From an uncultured Veillonella sp. (lineage in GTDB: Bacteria; Bacillota; Negativicutes; Veillonellales; Veillonellaceae): a stretch of DNA of 47,457 bases. The stretch is from contig CABSJA010000013.1 in assembly GCA_902477915.1 (NCBI GenBank), forward strand, positions 1 to 47,457. Direction: 5' to 3'. Positions within the stretch are counted from its first letter, which is position 1. Each line of letters begins with the position of its first letter. The notes under the pieces were generated by a model. That model was given only the letters and a program-made list of their open reading frames with translations. It made no database searches and had not been told where the DNA came from. Shown here one piece after another: positions 24,592-33,472 of the stretch. Made by a program: the position numbers and the translations under genes.

Positions 24592-26052
24592 GTGGCAACA
24601 ATTCATGAATTACACAAGAAACTAGTGAATAAAGAAATCAGCGCTGTTGAATTGACGAATGCTGTTATTGCACATAAAGCGAAAGTGGAACCGACTGTAC
24701 ATGCGTACTTATCCGATTCTCATGATCGTGCTTTGGCTACAGCTAAGCTTGTAGATGAAGCAATTGCTAAAGGTGAAGCTATTTCCCCATTGGCAGGTAT
24801 TCCTGGTGCCATTAAAGATAATATTTGTATTAAAGATGAACCTGCAACATGTGCATCTAAAATGTTAGAACACTTTGTGCCTCCATACAATGCGTTAGTT
24901 ATTGAACGTTTACAAGACAATCATTATATTAGCCTTGGTAAACTTAACATGGACGAATTTGCTATGGGTGGATCTACAGAGAATTCTGCATTAGCTAAAA
25001 CATCTAATCCTTGGAATGCTGATTGCGTACCAGGCGGTTCTTCTGGCGGTAGTGCAGCAGCTGTATCCAGCGGTTCTGCTATTTGGGCTCTTGGCTCTGA
25101 TACAGGTGGGTCTATTCGTCAACCAGCATCCTTCTGTGGTGTAGTAGGTTTAAAACCAACTTACGGTAATGTATCTCGTTATGGTTTAATTGCTTTCGCA
25201 TCTTCTTTGGATCAAATTGGCCCTGTTACTCGAGATGTAACTGATGCTGCTTTAGTATTAAATGCTATTTCTGGCCACGATGCTAAAGATTCCACATCCA
25301 TTCCAGGTACTCGTGTAGACTACACTACAGCTCTTGTAAATGATGTAAAAAATCTAAAAATTGGTGTACCAAAAGAATTCTTTGGTGAAGGTCTCAATAG
25401 CGAAGTTCGTAAAGCTATTGAAGAAGCTATCGAAACATACAAAAAATTAGGTGCTGAAATCGTTGAAGTTTCCTTGCCTAATTCTAAATATGCATTATCT
25501 GCGTACTATATCATCGCATTGGCAGAGGCAAGTTCTAACTTGGCTCGTTATGACGGTGTAAGCTATGGTATGCGCGTACCTGCAGATAATTTAGTAGAAA
25601 TGTCTACTAAAACTCGCACAGAAGGCTTTGGTCCTGAAGTGCAACGCCGTATCTTGTTAGGCACCTATGTATTGAGTGCTGGTTACTATGATGCTTATTA
25701 TTTGAAAGCATTAAAAGTACGCCGCCTCATTAAAAACGAATTTGATGAAGCTTTCTCTAAAGTGGATTTAATCTTAACACCAACTGCACCTAATACGTCT
25801 TATAAATTTGGTGAAAAAGCAAATGATCCATTAGCAATGTACTTAGAAGATATCTGTACAGTACCAGCTAACCTTGCAGGTATCCCAGGTATCAGCATTC
25901 CAGCAGGTATGAGTAGCAGCAATTTACCAATCGGTATGCAATTGCTTGGTCCTGCTATGGGTGAAGAAACATTGTTACGTGCGGCTTTCACATTTGAACA
26001 AGCACGTCCAGACTGTCAATTAGTAGCACCAACTGGGGAGGTTTCTCTATGA
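24592..26052 (+). CDS. gatA: Asp/Glu-tRNA amidotransferase subunit A
   Basis: Amidase-signature subunit that frees ammonia from glutamine for the transamidation carried out in GatB. 486 aa. The Ser-cisSer-Lys triad can be placed: K75 in GAIKDN, S150 in GGSSGGS and S174 in SDTGGSIRQPA. The start is GTG at 24592 with GGAGG 7 nt away; it reads MATIHELHKKL. It follows gatC by 11 nt and overlaps gatB by 4 nt (ATGA), so the subunits are made in step. Confidence 0.97.
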   Translation: MATIHELHKKLVNKEISAVELTNAVIAHKAKVEPTVHAYLSDSHDRALATAKLVDEAIAKGEAISPLAGIPGAIKDNICIKDEPATCASKMLEHFVPPYNALVIERLQDNHYISLGKLNMDEFAMGGSTENSALAKTSNPWNADCVPGGSSGGSAAAVSSGSAIWALGSDTGGSIRQPASFCGVVGLKPTYGNVSRYGLIAFASSLDQIGPVTRDVTDAALVLNAISGHDAKDSTSIPGTRVDYTTALVNDVKNLKIGVPKEFFGEGLNSEVRKAIEEAIETYKKLGAEIVEVSLPNSKYALSAYYIIALAEASSNLARYDGVSYGMRVPADNLVEMSTKTRTEGFGPEVQRRILLGTYVLSAGYYDAYYLKALKVRRLIKNEFDEAFSKVDLILTPTAPNTSYKFGEKANDPLAMYLEDICTVPANLAGIPGISIPAGMSSSNLPIGMQLLGPAMGEETLLRAAFTFEQARPDCQLVAPTGEVSL

Positions 26053-27497
26053 GTAGTAAATACGAAACAGTCGTTGGTTTAGAGGTTCATACAGAGCTTA
26101 AGACTAAGTCTAAAATCTTCTGTGGTTGTACCACTGAATTCGGCGGCGATCAAAATACACATGTATGCCCAGTATGCCTTGGCTTGCCTGGTGCTATGCC
26201 TGTGTTAAATAAACAAGTAGTAGAATTTGCTATTAAAGTAGGTTTAGCATTGAATTGCGAAATCCTTAACTTTAATAAATTTGACCGTAAAAACTATTAC
26301 TATCCTGATTTGCCTAAAAACTATCAAACATCTCAATATGATTTGCCAATTTGCTTGAATGGTCATTTGGACATTGAAGTAAATGGTGAAACTAAACGCA
26401 TTGGTATTACGCGTATTCATATGGAAGAAGATGCAGGTAAACTCGTTCATAGTGGTAACACTATTTCCGATTCCAAATCTTCTAATGTTGACTACAACCG
26501 TACTGGTGTACCTCTTCTTGAAATCGTATCTGAACCAGATATTCGTTCCGGTGCAGAAGCGAGAGCATATGTTGAAAAACTACGTTCTATCTTGCAATAT
26601 TTAGAAGTATCTGATGGTCGTATGGAAGAAGGTTCCTTACGTGGTGACTGTAACGTATCCGTACGTTTGCGCGGTACTAAAGAGTTTGGTACACGTACAG
26701 AAACTAAGAATGTAAACTCTTTAACAGCTATTCAAAAGGTTGTTGAATATGAAGCCTTGCGTCAAGCTAAGTTGATTGAAGCTGGCGGTAAAGTAGATCA
26801 AGAAACACGTACTTGGGATGATGCTCAAGGCATTACTATTGGTATGCGTAAAAAAGACGAAGAAAACGATTACCGTTACTTCCCAGAACCAGATTTGGTA
26901 CCAATCGTAATTACGGACGAAAAAATCGAAGAAGTACGTCGTGCATTACCTGAATTGCAAGATGCTAAGATTGAACGCTTTGTATCTGAATATGGGTTAT
27001 CTCGTGAAGATGCAACAATCCTTACTGTATCTCGTAAAACTGCAGATTTCTTAGATGCTACTGTAAAAGCAGGTGCAGATGCTAAGACTGTGGCTAACTG
27101 GATGCTTGGTGACTTGTCCAAGATGATTAATGAAAGTGGTTTAACATTTGCTGAATCTAAAGTAAGCCCAGAAAACTTGGCTGGTATGATTGCCCTTATC
27201 GATAAAGGTACAATCTCTGGTAAAATTGCGAAAAAAGTTATCGTATCCATGTGGGAATCCGGCAAGGATGCTGATACTATCGTAAAAGAAGAAGGTCTTG
27301 TTCAAATCACAGATACTGGTGCTATTGAAGAAATTGTTAAGCAAGTTATTGCTAATAATCCACAACCAGTGGCAGATTTCAAAGGTGGCAATGGAAAGGC
27401 TATTGGCTTCTTAGTAGGTCAAGTTATGAAAGAATCTAAAGGCCGTGCTAACCCAGGTATGGTAAATCAATTGCTTCAAAAATACTTGAAAGACTAA
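26049..27497 (+). CDS. gatB: Asp/Glu-tRNA amidotransferase subunit B
   Basis: Binds the misacylated tRNA, activates the side-chain carboxylate with ATP and receives ammonia through a channel from GatA. 482 aa. The cradle domain has YETVVGLEVHTELKTKSK, a Cys cluster (CGCTTEF to CPVC) and LPKNYQTSQYD. The later GDCNVSVR and KNVNSL are also typical. The C-terminal YqeY-like helical domain contacts the tRNA. The start overlaps gatA by 4 nt with GGGGAGG upstream. It is the last gene before a strong hairpin. Confidence 0.97.
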   Translation: MSSKYETVVGLEVHTELKTKSKIFCGCTTEFGGDQNTHVCPVCLGLPGAMPVLNKQVVEFAIKVGLALNCEILNFNKFDRKNYYYPDLPKNYQTSQYDLPICLNGHLDIEVNGETKRIGITRIHMEEDAGKLVHSGNTISDSKSSNVDYNRTGVPLLEIVSEPDIRSGAEARAYVEKLRSILQYLEVSDGRMEEGSLRGDCNVSVRLRGTKEFGTRTETKNVNSLTAIQKVVEYEALRQAKLIEAGGKVDQETRTWDDAQGITIGMRKKDEENDYRYFPEPDLVPIVITDEKIEEVRRALPELQDAKIERFVSEYGLSREDATILTVSRKTADFLDATVKAGADAKTVANWMLGDLSKMINESGLTFAESKVSPENLAGMIALIDKGTISGKIAKKVIVSMWESGKDADTIVKEEGLVQITDTGAIEEIVKQVIANNPQPVADFKGGNGKAIGFLVGQVMKESKGRANPGMVNQLLQKYLKD

Positions 27498-27537
27498 TTT
27501 GGCCGTTAGCCTATAGTCACATAAGCAATATAAACAA

Positions 27538-27584
27538 AAATATCCCCTATAGATATATGAATTCATATCTATAGGGGATATTTA
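27538..27584 (+). terminator. Long palindromic terminator after gatB
   Basis: AAATATCCCCTATAGATAT pairs with ATATCTATAGGGGATATTT around an AT-rich centre with GAATTC. The stem is about 19 bp. As the arms begin with A and end with T it could stop transcription in both directions. Confidence 0.75.
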
Positions 27585-27607
27585 TTTGCATTTTTATCAG
27601 AAAAATA

Positions 27608-27616
27608 TGGTATAAT
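27608..27616 (+). promoter_or_regulatory. Extended -10 promoter before the 138-aa membrane protein
   Basis: TGGTATAAT at 27608-27616. A TTGCAT at 27586-27591 would be 19 nt away, longer than usual, so recognition probably rests on the extended -10. Confidence 0.55.
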
Positions 27617-27664
27617 AAGTTGTATAAAATTAATTATTCTTTTGGTCATATAAAGGACGTAACG

Positions 27665-28081
27665 ATGTCTGATCAACACAATACAAATAACAATCAAAAT
27701 ACATATAGAAATAATGAACGTAGCGATAGCTTTAGTAGTAATGCTCACTTCGGAGAGCCAAATACACGAGTATTATCTGATGATGAACGCTGTGATTTTG
27801 ATGGTGTAACCATTGAAGAGGTAGGAGATTCTGTTCATGTGGACTCTACACCTAGTAATATGAATGAAGAGTATCAACGCAGTGAAGAGTACAATCAATA
27901 TGGCCCTCATGTTAAGGTGTATAGCTTTAATAGCACAAGCTGGCTTAGTCGCATCATTTTGATTATCATATTAGCTATTGTTTTAGCAGCAGTTGTATTC
28001 TTCGGTGGCATTATCCTCTCTGTAGTAGGGGTTGTCATTTTAGTGGGTGCTATTGTTTCCTTTATCTTTGGGCTCTTTTAA
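27665..28081 (+). CDS. Unrecognised small membrane protein, polar N-terminus plus two C-terminal membrane segments
   Basis: I do not recognise this family. From the ATG at 27665 (AAAGGA 7 nt upstream) it is 138 aa; an in-frame ATG at 27620 lacks a ribosome site. Residues 1 to about 90 are polar, rich in Asn, Ser, Asp and Glu, and probably disordered. From about residue 95 to the end lie two strongly hydrophobic stretches (ILIIILAIVLAAVVFFGG and a segment ending IVSFIFGLF), giving a hairpin in the membrane. There is no cleavable signal. It has its own extended -10 promoter and stands alone; another such promoter begins right at its stop codon. Confidence 0.6.
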   Translation: MSDQHNTNNNQNTYRNNERSDSFSSNAHFGEPNTRVLSDDERCDFDGVTIEEVGDSVHVDSTPSNMNEEYQRSEEYNQYGPHVKVYSFNSTSWLSRIILIIILAIVLAAVVFFGGIILSVVGVVILVGAIVSFIFGLF

Positions 28082-28090
28082 TGGTATAAT
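28082..28090 (+). promoter_or_regulatory. Extended -10 promoter before DUF4080 radical SAM gene
   Basis: Extended -10 TGGTATAAT at 28083-28090 (allowing one base), immediately after the preceding stop codon. No clear -35 is seen. Confidence 0.5.
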
Positions 28091-28144
28091 ATATATATTA
28101 TGACTAGACGGTGGCTGAGCCATTCGATGATTTAAAGGGGACCT

Positions 28145-29983
28145 ATGAACGTAGTTTTATCCACATTAAACTCAAAATTTATACATTCCTCCCTAGCTTT
28201 GCGGTATCTCAAAGCCTACGGGCAGGCTCACGGACAGGCATACGATATAGTAGAATATACTATTAATATGCCTGTTTTACATATTCTTAGCGATATTACA
28301 GAGCGCAATATAGATGTATTGGGCTTCGCTTGCTATATTTGGAACATCGAAATGACCTTACATGTGGTGGATATGGTGAAGGCCGTTCGACCAGATATTA
28401 AAATTATCTTAGGCGGTCCGGAGGTATCTTTCACTGCCGATGAAATTCTAAATCGTTGCCATGCTGTAGACTATGTTGTACAAGGTGAAGGAGAAGAAGC
28501 TTTCTACCAACTCATTAGTGCATTACAAAATGGTAAGGATGGATTAGAAGAAGAAATCCCTGGTGTACGGGGACGCCATATTACAGGTCTACTTATGGGA
28601 TCCACTGAGGCCGTAGAGGTTAAAGATCTTAGCACAATTCCATTCCCATATGTAGAAGAGGATATGATTGATTTAGAACATAAAATTATCTACTATGAGT
28701 CCTCTCGTGGGTGTCCGTTCTCTTGTCAGTATTGCTTATCTGGCAATAAGAATACGGTGCGATTCTTCCCACAAGAGCGAACTTTTAAAGAATTACAATG
28801 GTTTATCGACCATAAGGTAAAGCAAGTTAAATTTGTGGATCGTACTTTTAACTGTGCACCACATCACCATCGTCCGTTGATGGAATTTATGCGAGATGCC
28901 AATACAGAGACGAACTTCCATTTAGAAATGGAACCTGAGCTCATGACGGAATGGGAAACACAAATTCTCTGTGAAACACCACCAGGACGTATTCAAATAG
29001 AGGTAGGCGTACAAAGTACACATAAGAAAACCTTGGATGCTATTAATCGTTACAATGATTGGCCGTACATTCAAAAGGCAATTAGACCTATTATTGAAGC
29101 AGGTAGAACTCATGTTCATATGGATTTAATTGTAGGCTTACCTTACGAAAATAAAGCACGATTTGGATTATCCTTCAACGATTTATTTAGCTTACAACCT
29201 CATGCGCTGCAAATAGGGTTCTTGAAACTTTTAAAAGGCTCTGGTGTACGCCGCATGAAGGAATACCAATATATTAGTGATCCGTTAGCGCCATATGAGG
29301 TTTTGAGCACTCATGTATTACCATATAATGATGTACGCTTCTTAAAGCACTTTGAAGATGTATTTGAACGCTTCTATAATAGTGAGCGTTTTAGAACAGT
29401 CTTTGGCTATATTGGTAGCAAGCTCATAAAGGAACATACTGACACATCTATAACTGGTGAGGATACAGCAACAAATCATGTACCGACTATGAAAAAGTAT
29501 GATCCTACCAATGTGGAGCCTAAAAAAGACGCTTTTTCTTATTTTTGTGAAATGACACAGGCTTGGCTCGATGCTGGAAATCATAAGGTTAATTTAAAAG
29601 ACATTGATCAAATCGAGTTCTTATATAATTTCTTCTTGTCTAAAGGCGATAAGGTTGCAGCCGAACTATTACAATACGATACACTTGTTAGCTATCGAGG
29701 TAAGGTTCGTAGCGAAGCCGTTGGCTTACCAAAACAAACAAAAGAGCTTTTACAAGAAGGGGAAGCATTCTGGCGCAACGAAGAGATTGCATCTCAGTAT
29801 ATTCCAAACTATACCTTCAAAGAATGGCGTAAAATTCGCCAACAATATGTAGAAATGCCAATGTCTGAAGATACGGCACATGTATTAGGCATAGAGAATG
29901 TACCTAATACACCATTTACAGTAATTATCGACGTTAATAAAGAGGTAAAACCCTTTATACGTCCTGAAATAGAGGCTTGTTAG
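28145..29983 (+). CDS. B12-binding-domain radical SAM protein (DUF4080 type)
   Basis: 612 aa. Residues 1 to about 145 form a cobalamin-binding-like Rossmann domain (VDMVKAVRPDIKIILGGPEV, YVVQGEGEEAF). The radical SAM core follows, with its iron-sulfur cysteines C190, C194 and C197 in SRGCPFSCQYCLSG. A C-terminal region of more than 150 aa resembles DUF4080. I do not see the DxHxxG cobalamin ligand motif, so binding may be base-off or absent. Such enzymes methylate or rearrange unreactive carbon or phosphorus centres; the substrate is unknown. AAAGGGG places the start. It neighbours a second radical SAM gene but is not fused or overlapping. Confidence 0.85.
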   Translation: MNVVLSTLNSKFIHSSLALRYLKAYGQAHGQAYDIVEYTINMPVLHILSDITERNIDVLGFACYIWNIEMTLHVVDMVKAVRPDIKIILGGPEVSFTADEILNRCHAVDYVVQGEGEEAFYQLISALQNGKDGLEEEIPGVRGRHITGLLMGSTEAVEVKDLSTIPFPYVEEDMIDLEHKIIYYESSRGCPFSCQYCLSGNKNTVRFFPQERTFKELQWFIDHKVKQVKFVDRTFNCAPHHHRPLMEFMRDANTETNFHLEMEPELMTEWETQILCETPPGRIQIEVGVQSTHKKTLDAINRYNDWPYIQKAIRPIIEAGRTHVHMDLIVGLPYENKARFGLSFNDLFSLQPHALQIGFLKLLKGSGVRRMKEYQYISDPLAPYEVLSTHVLPYNDVRFLKHFEDVFERFYNSERFRTVFGYIGSKLIKEHTDTSITGEDTATNHVPTMKKYDPTNVEPKKDAFSYFCEMTQAWLDAGNHKVNLKDIDQIEFLYNFFLSKGDKVAAELLQYDTLVSYRGKVRSEAVGLPKQTKELLQEGEAFWRNEEIASQYIPNYTFKEWRKIRQQYVEMPMSEDTAHVLGIENVPNTPFTVIIDVNKEVKPFIRPEIEAC

Positions 29984-30059
29984 TAATATAAAAATAGTAA
30001 TTTTTGATAGGTGAAATATTACATAATAAGCGATGATTGGTTAGTTAAATAGGAGTGTT

Positions 30060-31025
30060 ATGACCGATACAACGAGACCAAAACGATACCGCATGGTATC
30101 TAAATATTATAAAGAAACCTATGGGGAAAAGGTTTATAAATTGCCTGTTGCCTTACCGCTGACATGTCCAAATCGAGATGGTTCAGCCGGCGTAGGGGGC
30201 TGTACCTTCTGTGGTGAAATCGGTGCGGGCTATGAAAATCGTCCTGCTTGGATGACAGTGCGCATGCAATTAGAGGAAAATATTGCTCACATAGGTCCTA
30301 AATATAAGGCGAAAAAATTTATACCTTATTATCAAAACTTTAGTAATACATATTTGGGACTTGATGATTTTAAAAGCTATATGGAGCAAGGCTGCATCGA
30401 CGAAGCAGTAGGCATTGCTATTGCGACGCGACCAGATTGTATTGCCGATGAATATTTAGACATATTGGCTGACATTAGAGATCGCTTTCAAAAGGATATC
30501 TATATTGAATTAGGATTGCAAACGGTCAATTATGATACATTAGAGAAAATTAATCGGGGGCATGATTTAGCTCAGTTTATTGATGCTGTATTGCGCATTA
30601 AACGATACGGATTTAACGTTACCACACATATGATTGTTAATCTTCCATGGGATACTATGAAGGATACTATTGAAGGAGCCCGTATTTTGTCAGCTCTTGG
30701 TGTCGATCAAGTTAAATTACATGCCTTATATATCGTTAAAAATACATTGATGGCTAAGTGGTATCAAGAAGGGCAATTTACTTTAATTAGTGCTGAGGAA
30801 TATGCTGATCGGGTTGTGAATTTTGTTCGACACTTGCATCCTGACATTGTATTACAACGTCTTGTAGGCCGAGCACCTGAAGATAATACGTTATTTACGA
30901 ATTGGTCTATGGGATGGTGGCGAGTTCAAGACTTAATTGATGATAAATTAGATGAACTGGATGCCCATCAAGGTGATTTATGTGATTATTTAAACGGCAA
31001 AGCCGTTCGTAAGTTTATAGATTAG
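30060..31025 (+). CDS. Radical SAM protein, TIGR01212/YhcC family
   Basis: 321 aa. The iron-sulfur cysteines are C36, C48 and C51 (C-x11-C-x2-C), the spaced arrangement that marks this family, in CPNRDG and GGCTFCGEIG. Other conserved parts are YYQNFSNTY, AIATRPDC, ELGLQTVNYDTLEKINRGHD and THMIVNLPWDT. E. coli YhcC is a homologue of unsettled function. AGGAG precedes the ATG. phoH follows after 8 nt with its own strong ribosome site, so this gene may be the first of the phoH-ybeY-era transcript. Confidence 0.88.
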   Translation: MTDTTRPKRYRMVSKYYKETYGEKVYKLPVALPLTCPNRDGSAGVGGCTFCGEIGAGYENRPAWMTVRMQLEENIAHIGPKYKAKKFIPYYQNFSNTYLGLDDFKSYMEQGCIDEAVGIAIATRPDCIADEYLDILADIRDRFQKDIYIELGLQTVNYDTLEKINRGHDLAQFIDAVLRIKRYGFNVTTHMIVNLPWDTMKDTIEGARILSALGVDQVKLHALYIVKNTLMAKWYQEGQFTLISAEEYADRVVNFVRHLHPDIVLQRLVGRAPEDNTLFTNWSMGWWRVQDLIDDKLDELDAHQGDLCDYLNGKAVRKFID

Positions 31026-31033
31026 GAGGTTGT

Positions 31034-32047
31034 ATGAGCGAACAAGTATTTACATTTCCTACATATGACCTAGCACAATCCATACTAGGTCAACATAATC
31101 GATATTTGCATATGATGCTTGAAGTTATCTCTGTAGATGTAGTGGCACGCGGGGATACTGTGGTTATCAAAGGCGATGAAAAGCAAGTAGAGGCCCTGTA
31201 TCGTACGTTAGAGGAACTGGTATTTTTATATCGTGAAGGTAGTACCATTACTGAGTCCCAAGTTCGTATTGCGGCCAAACTCGTAGCGAACGGTAAAGCT
31301 GATGCTGTACATACTATGTTTGAAGATACCTTATCTGTTAATATGCGCGGTAAAAATATTACGCCTAAAACGGAAGGTCAGAAATACTATGTAGATAGCA
31401 TCCGTAAAAATACCATTACCTTTGGTATAGGCCCCGCTGGTACAGGTAAAACATTCCTAGCCGTAGCGTTAGCCGCATTCTATTTAAAAAACCGCAATGT
31501 AGATAAAATCATTTTGACTCGTCCTGCTGTAGAGGCTGGTGAACGATTAGGCTTCCTACCTGGTGAATTACAAGACAAGGTAGATCCTTATTTGCGACCT
31601 CTTTATGATGCATTACATGAAATGTTTGGCATCGAGCAAGTACAACGCTTTATGGAGCGCGGTACTATCGAGGTAGCACCATTAGCATATATGCGTGGTC
31701 GTACCTTAGAAAACGCCTTCGTTATTCTAGACGAAGCTCAAAATACGACGGCTGAGCAGATGAAGATGTTCTTAACACGTTTAGGTAACAACTCTAAAAT
31801 GGTAGTCAACGGTGATAAGACACAAATTGACTTGCCACCACGTGTTGTATCTGGTCTTGGCGAGGCTGAAAAGGTATTGCGTCATGTATCTGGTATTAAT
31901 ATGGTTTACTTTAGCGATCAAGACGTTGTTCGTCACGATTTAGTTGGTCGTATTGTAAAAGCTTACGATCAGTATCATGAACGCAAATTAGCTGGTGAGA
32001 CTGCGGAAACTAACGCAGTATCCAAAGAGAATGTAGCGAAAGGATAA
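31034..32047 (+). CDS. phoH: PhoH-family ATPase
   Basis: PhoH-like P-loop ATPase, 337 aa, linked in many bacteria to RNA metabolism and always near ybeY. An N-terminal KH-like region (about 1-115) precedes the ATPase: Walker A GPAGTGKTFLAVALAA, TRPAVEAGERLGFLPGEL, and Walker B NAFVILDEAQNTT, then VNGDKTQIDLP. AGGAGG stands upstream of the ATG. ybeY starts 2 nt after the stop. The biochemical role is still uncertain in the family. Confidence 0.94.
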   Translation: MSEQVFTFPTYDLAQSILGQHNRYLHMMLEVISVDVVARGDTVVIKGDEKQVEALYRTLEELVFLYREGSTITESQVRIAAKLVANGKADAVHTMFEDTLSVNMRGKNITPKTEGQKYYVDSIRKNTITFGIGPAGTGKTFLAVALAAFYLKNRNVDKIILTRPAVEAGERLGFLPGELQDKVDPYLRPLYDALHEMFGIEQVQRFMERGTIEVAPLAYMRGRTLENAFVILDEAQNTTAEQMKMFLTRLGNNSKMVVNGDKTQIDLPPRVVSGLGEAEKVLRHVSGINMVYFSDQDVVRHDLVGRIVKAYDQYHERKLAGETAETNAVSKENVAKG

Positions 32048-32049
32048 GC

Positions 32050-32526
32050 ATGTATATAAATATTAGCTATGATGAAGGAATTCAAGAGGATTCGAATATT
32101 GAGTCCGTTATCCGTAAAGTTTGTGATGAAGTAAGTCGCGTATATGGCCTTGAAGAAGATGAAATGAGTATTTTACTCTGCGATAATGCTAAAATTCACG
32201 AGCTTAATAAGGAATATCGCGGCATTGATAGACCTACCGATGTATTGTCCTTTGCCCTAAATGAAGGGGATGATTACGAAGGTAGTGAAGAGGAACATCA
32301 CTTACTTGGGGATATGATTATTTCCTTAGAGCGCACTCGTGAACAAGCTATTGAATATGGACATAGCTTTGAACGAGAATTAGCATATTTAACGACTCAT
32401 AGCTGCTTACATATTTTAGGCTATGACCATATGAACGATGAAGATAAAAAAGAGATGCGTACTGAAGAGGAATTTATCTTAGGTAACCTCGGTTATGTGC
32501 GGGAGGATGCACCATACAATGAATAA
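32050..32526 (+). CDS. ybeY: Endoribonuclease YbeY (16S rRNA maturation)
   Basis: Zinc-dependent RNase that takes part in 16S rRNA 3' end processing and ribosome quality control. 158 aa. The metal-binding motif is THSCLHILGYDHMND, giving H-x3-H-x5-H, and the upstream RPTDVLSFALNE is also conserved. It stands between phoH and era, the usual order, and its end overlaps the era start by 8 nt. YbeY and Era act on the same rRNA end, which fits their coupling. Confidence 0.96.
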   Translation: MYINISYDEGIQEDSNIESVIRKVCDEVSRVYGLEEDEMSILLCDNAKIHELNKEYRGIDRPTDVLSFALNEGDDYEGSEEEHHLLGDMIISLERTREQAIEYGHSFERELAYLTTHSCLHILGYDHMNDEDKKEMRTEEEFILGNLGYVREDAPYNE

Positions 32527-33418
32527 GAACGAACATTTTAAATCTGGTTTTGTGGCTGTTGTAGGACGCCCTAATGTTGGTAAATCTACATTAATTAATG
32601 CCCTTATTGGTGACAAAATCGCTATCGTATCCGATAAGGCTCAAACAACGCGTAACCGCATTATCTGTGTATATACAGATGAAGCAAAACAAATTGTATT
32701 CATGGATACGCCAGGTGTACATAAGCCAAAACATAAATTAGGTGAATTCATGGTAGACGCTGCCATTGAGTCCTTGAAAGAAACGGAAGCTGTTTTATTT
32801 GTAGTAGCAGGCAATGAAAAACGCGGCCCTGGGGATAACTTTATTATAGAGCAATTAAAACGTGTAAAGGTTCCTGTTTTCTTAGTTGTTAACAAGATTG
32901 ATACTCTAAAAAAAGAGGAGCTTTTAGAAGCTATCGTGTCTTATCAAGATGCATATCCATTTGCCGGGGTTATTCCTATTTCTGCAAAGGATAAAGAGAA
33001 CCTAAATGAAGTTCTAAATGTATTAGAAGAAACATTACCGGAAGGTCCACAATACTTCCCAGAGGATATGATTACAGACCAACCAGAACGTCTTATCATT
33101 TCTGATATTGTTCGTGAAAAAATCCTATTGGCTACACGTGATGAAATCCCTCATGCTATCGCTGTAGACGTAGATGAAATGAAAACGCGTGATGATGGTA
33201 CAACCTATATTCGCGCCACTATTTACTGTGAACGAGACTCTCAAAAGGGTATTATCATCGGTAAGAAAGGTGCCTTGTTGAAACAACTCGGTGCTGAAGC
33301 CCGTGTAGATATTCAAAAACTATTGGCTACAAAGGTGTACTTAGACCTTTGGGTTAAGGTTAAAAAGGATTGGCGCAATAAATCCGGCATGTTATCTGAA
33401 CTTGGTTATAGAAAATAA
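32519..33418 (+). CDS. era: GTPase Era (30S ribosome assembly)
   Basis: GTPase that binds the 3' end of 16S rRNA during 30S assembly. From the ATG at 32519 it is 299 aa, close to the usual 301. G motifs: GRPNVGKSTLINAL (G1), TTRNR (G2), DTPGVH (G3), NKID (G4) and SAK (G5). A C-terminal KH domain has GIIIGKKGALLKQLGAEAR. The GGGAGG at 32501-32506 serves this start. An in-frame ATG at 32495 has no site. A promoter for the next gene lies at its 3' end. Confidence 0.96.
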   Translation: MNKNEHFKSGFVAVVGRPNVGKSTLINALIGDKIAIVSDKAQTTRNRIICVYTDEAKQIVFMDTPGVHKPKHKLGEFMVDAAIESLKETEAVLFVVAGNEKRGPGDNFIIEQLKRVKVPVFLVVNKIDTLKKEELLEAIVSYQDAYPFAGVIPISAKDKENLNEVLNVLEETLPEGPQYFPEDMITDQPERLIISDIVREKILLATRDEIPHAIAVDVDEMKTRDDGTTYIRATIYCERDSQKGIIIGKKGALLKQLGAEARVDIQKLLATKVYLDLWVKVKKDWRNKSGMLSELGYRK

Positions 33419-33431
33419 TTTTTGCTATAAT
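33402..33431 (+). promoter_or_regulatory. Promoter at the end of era for the CorC-like gene
   Basis: TTGGTT at 33402-33407 and TATAAT at 33426-33431 are 18 nt apart, with an extended -10 TG at 33423-33424. The -35 box lies within the last codons of era. Confidence 0.6.
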
Positions 33432-33472
33432 AAAAACTAACTTGTTTTCCCTATTGTATGAAAGGACTTAAG

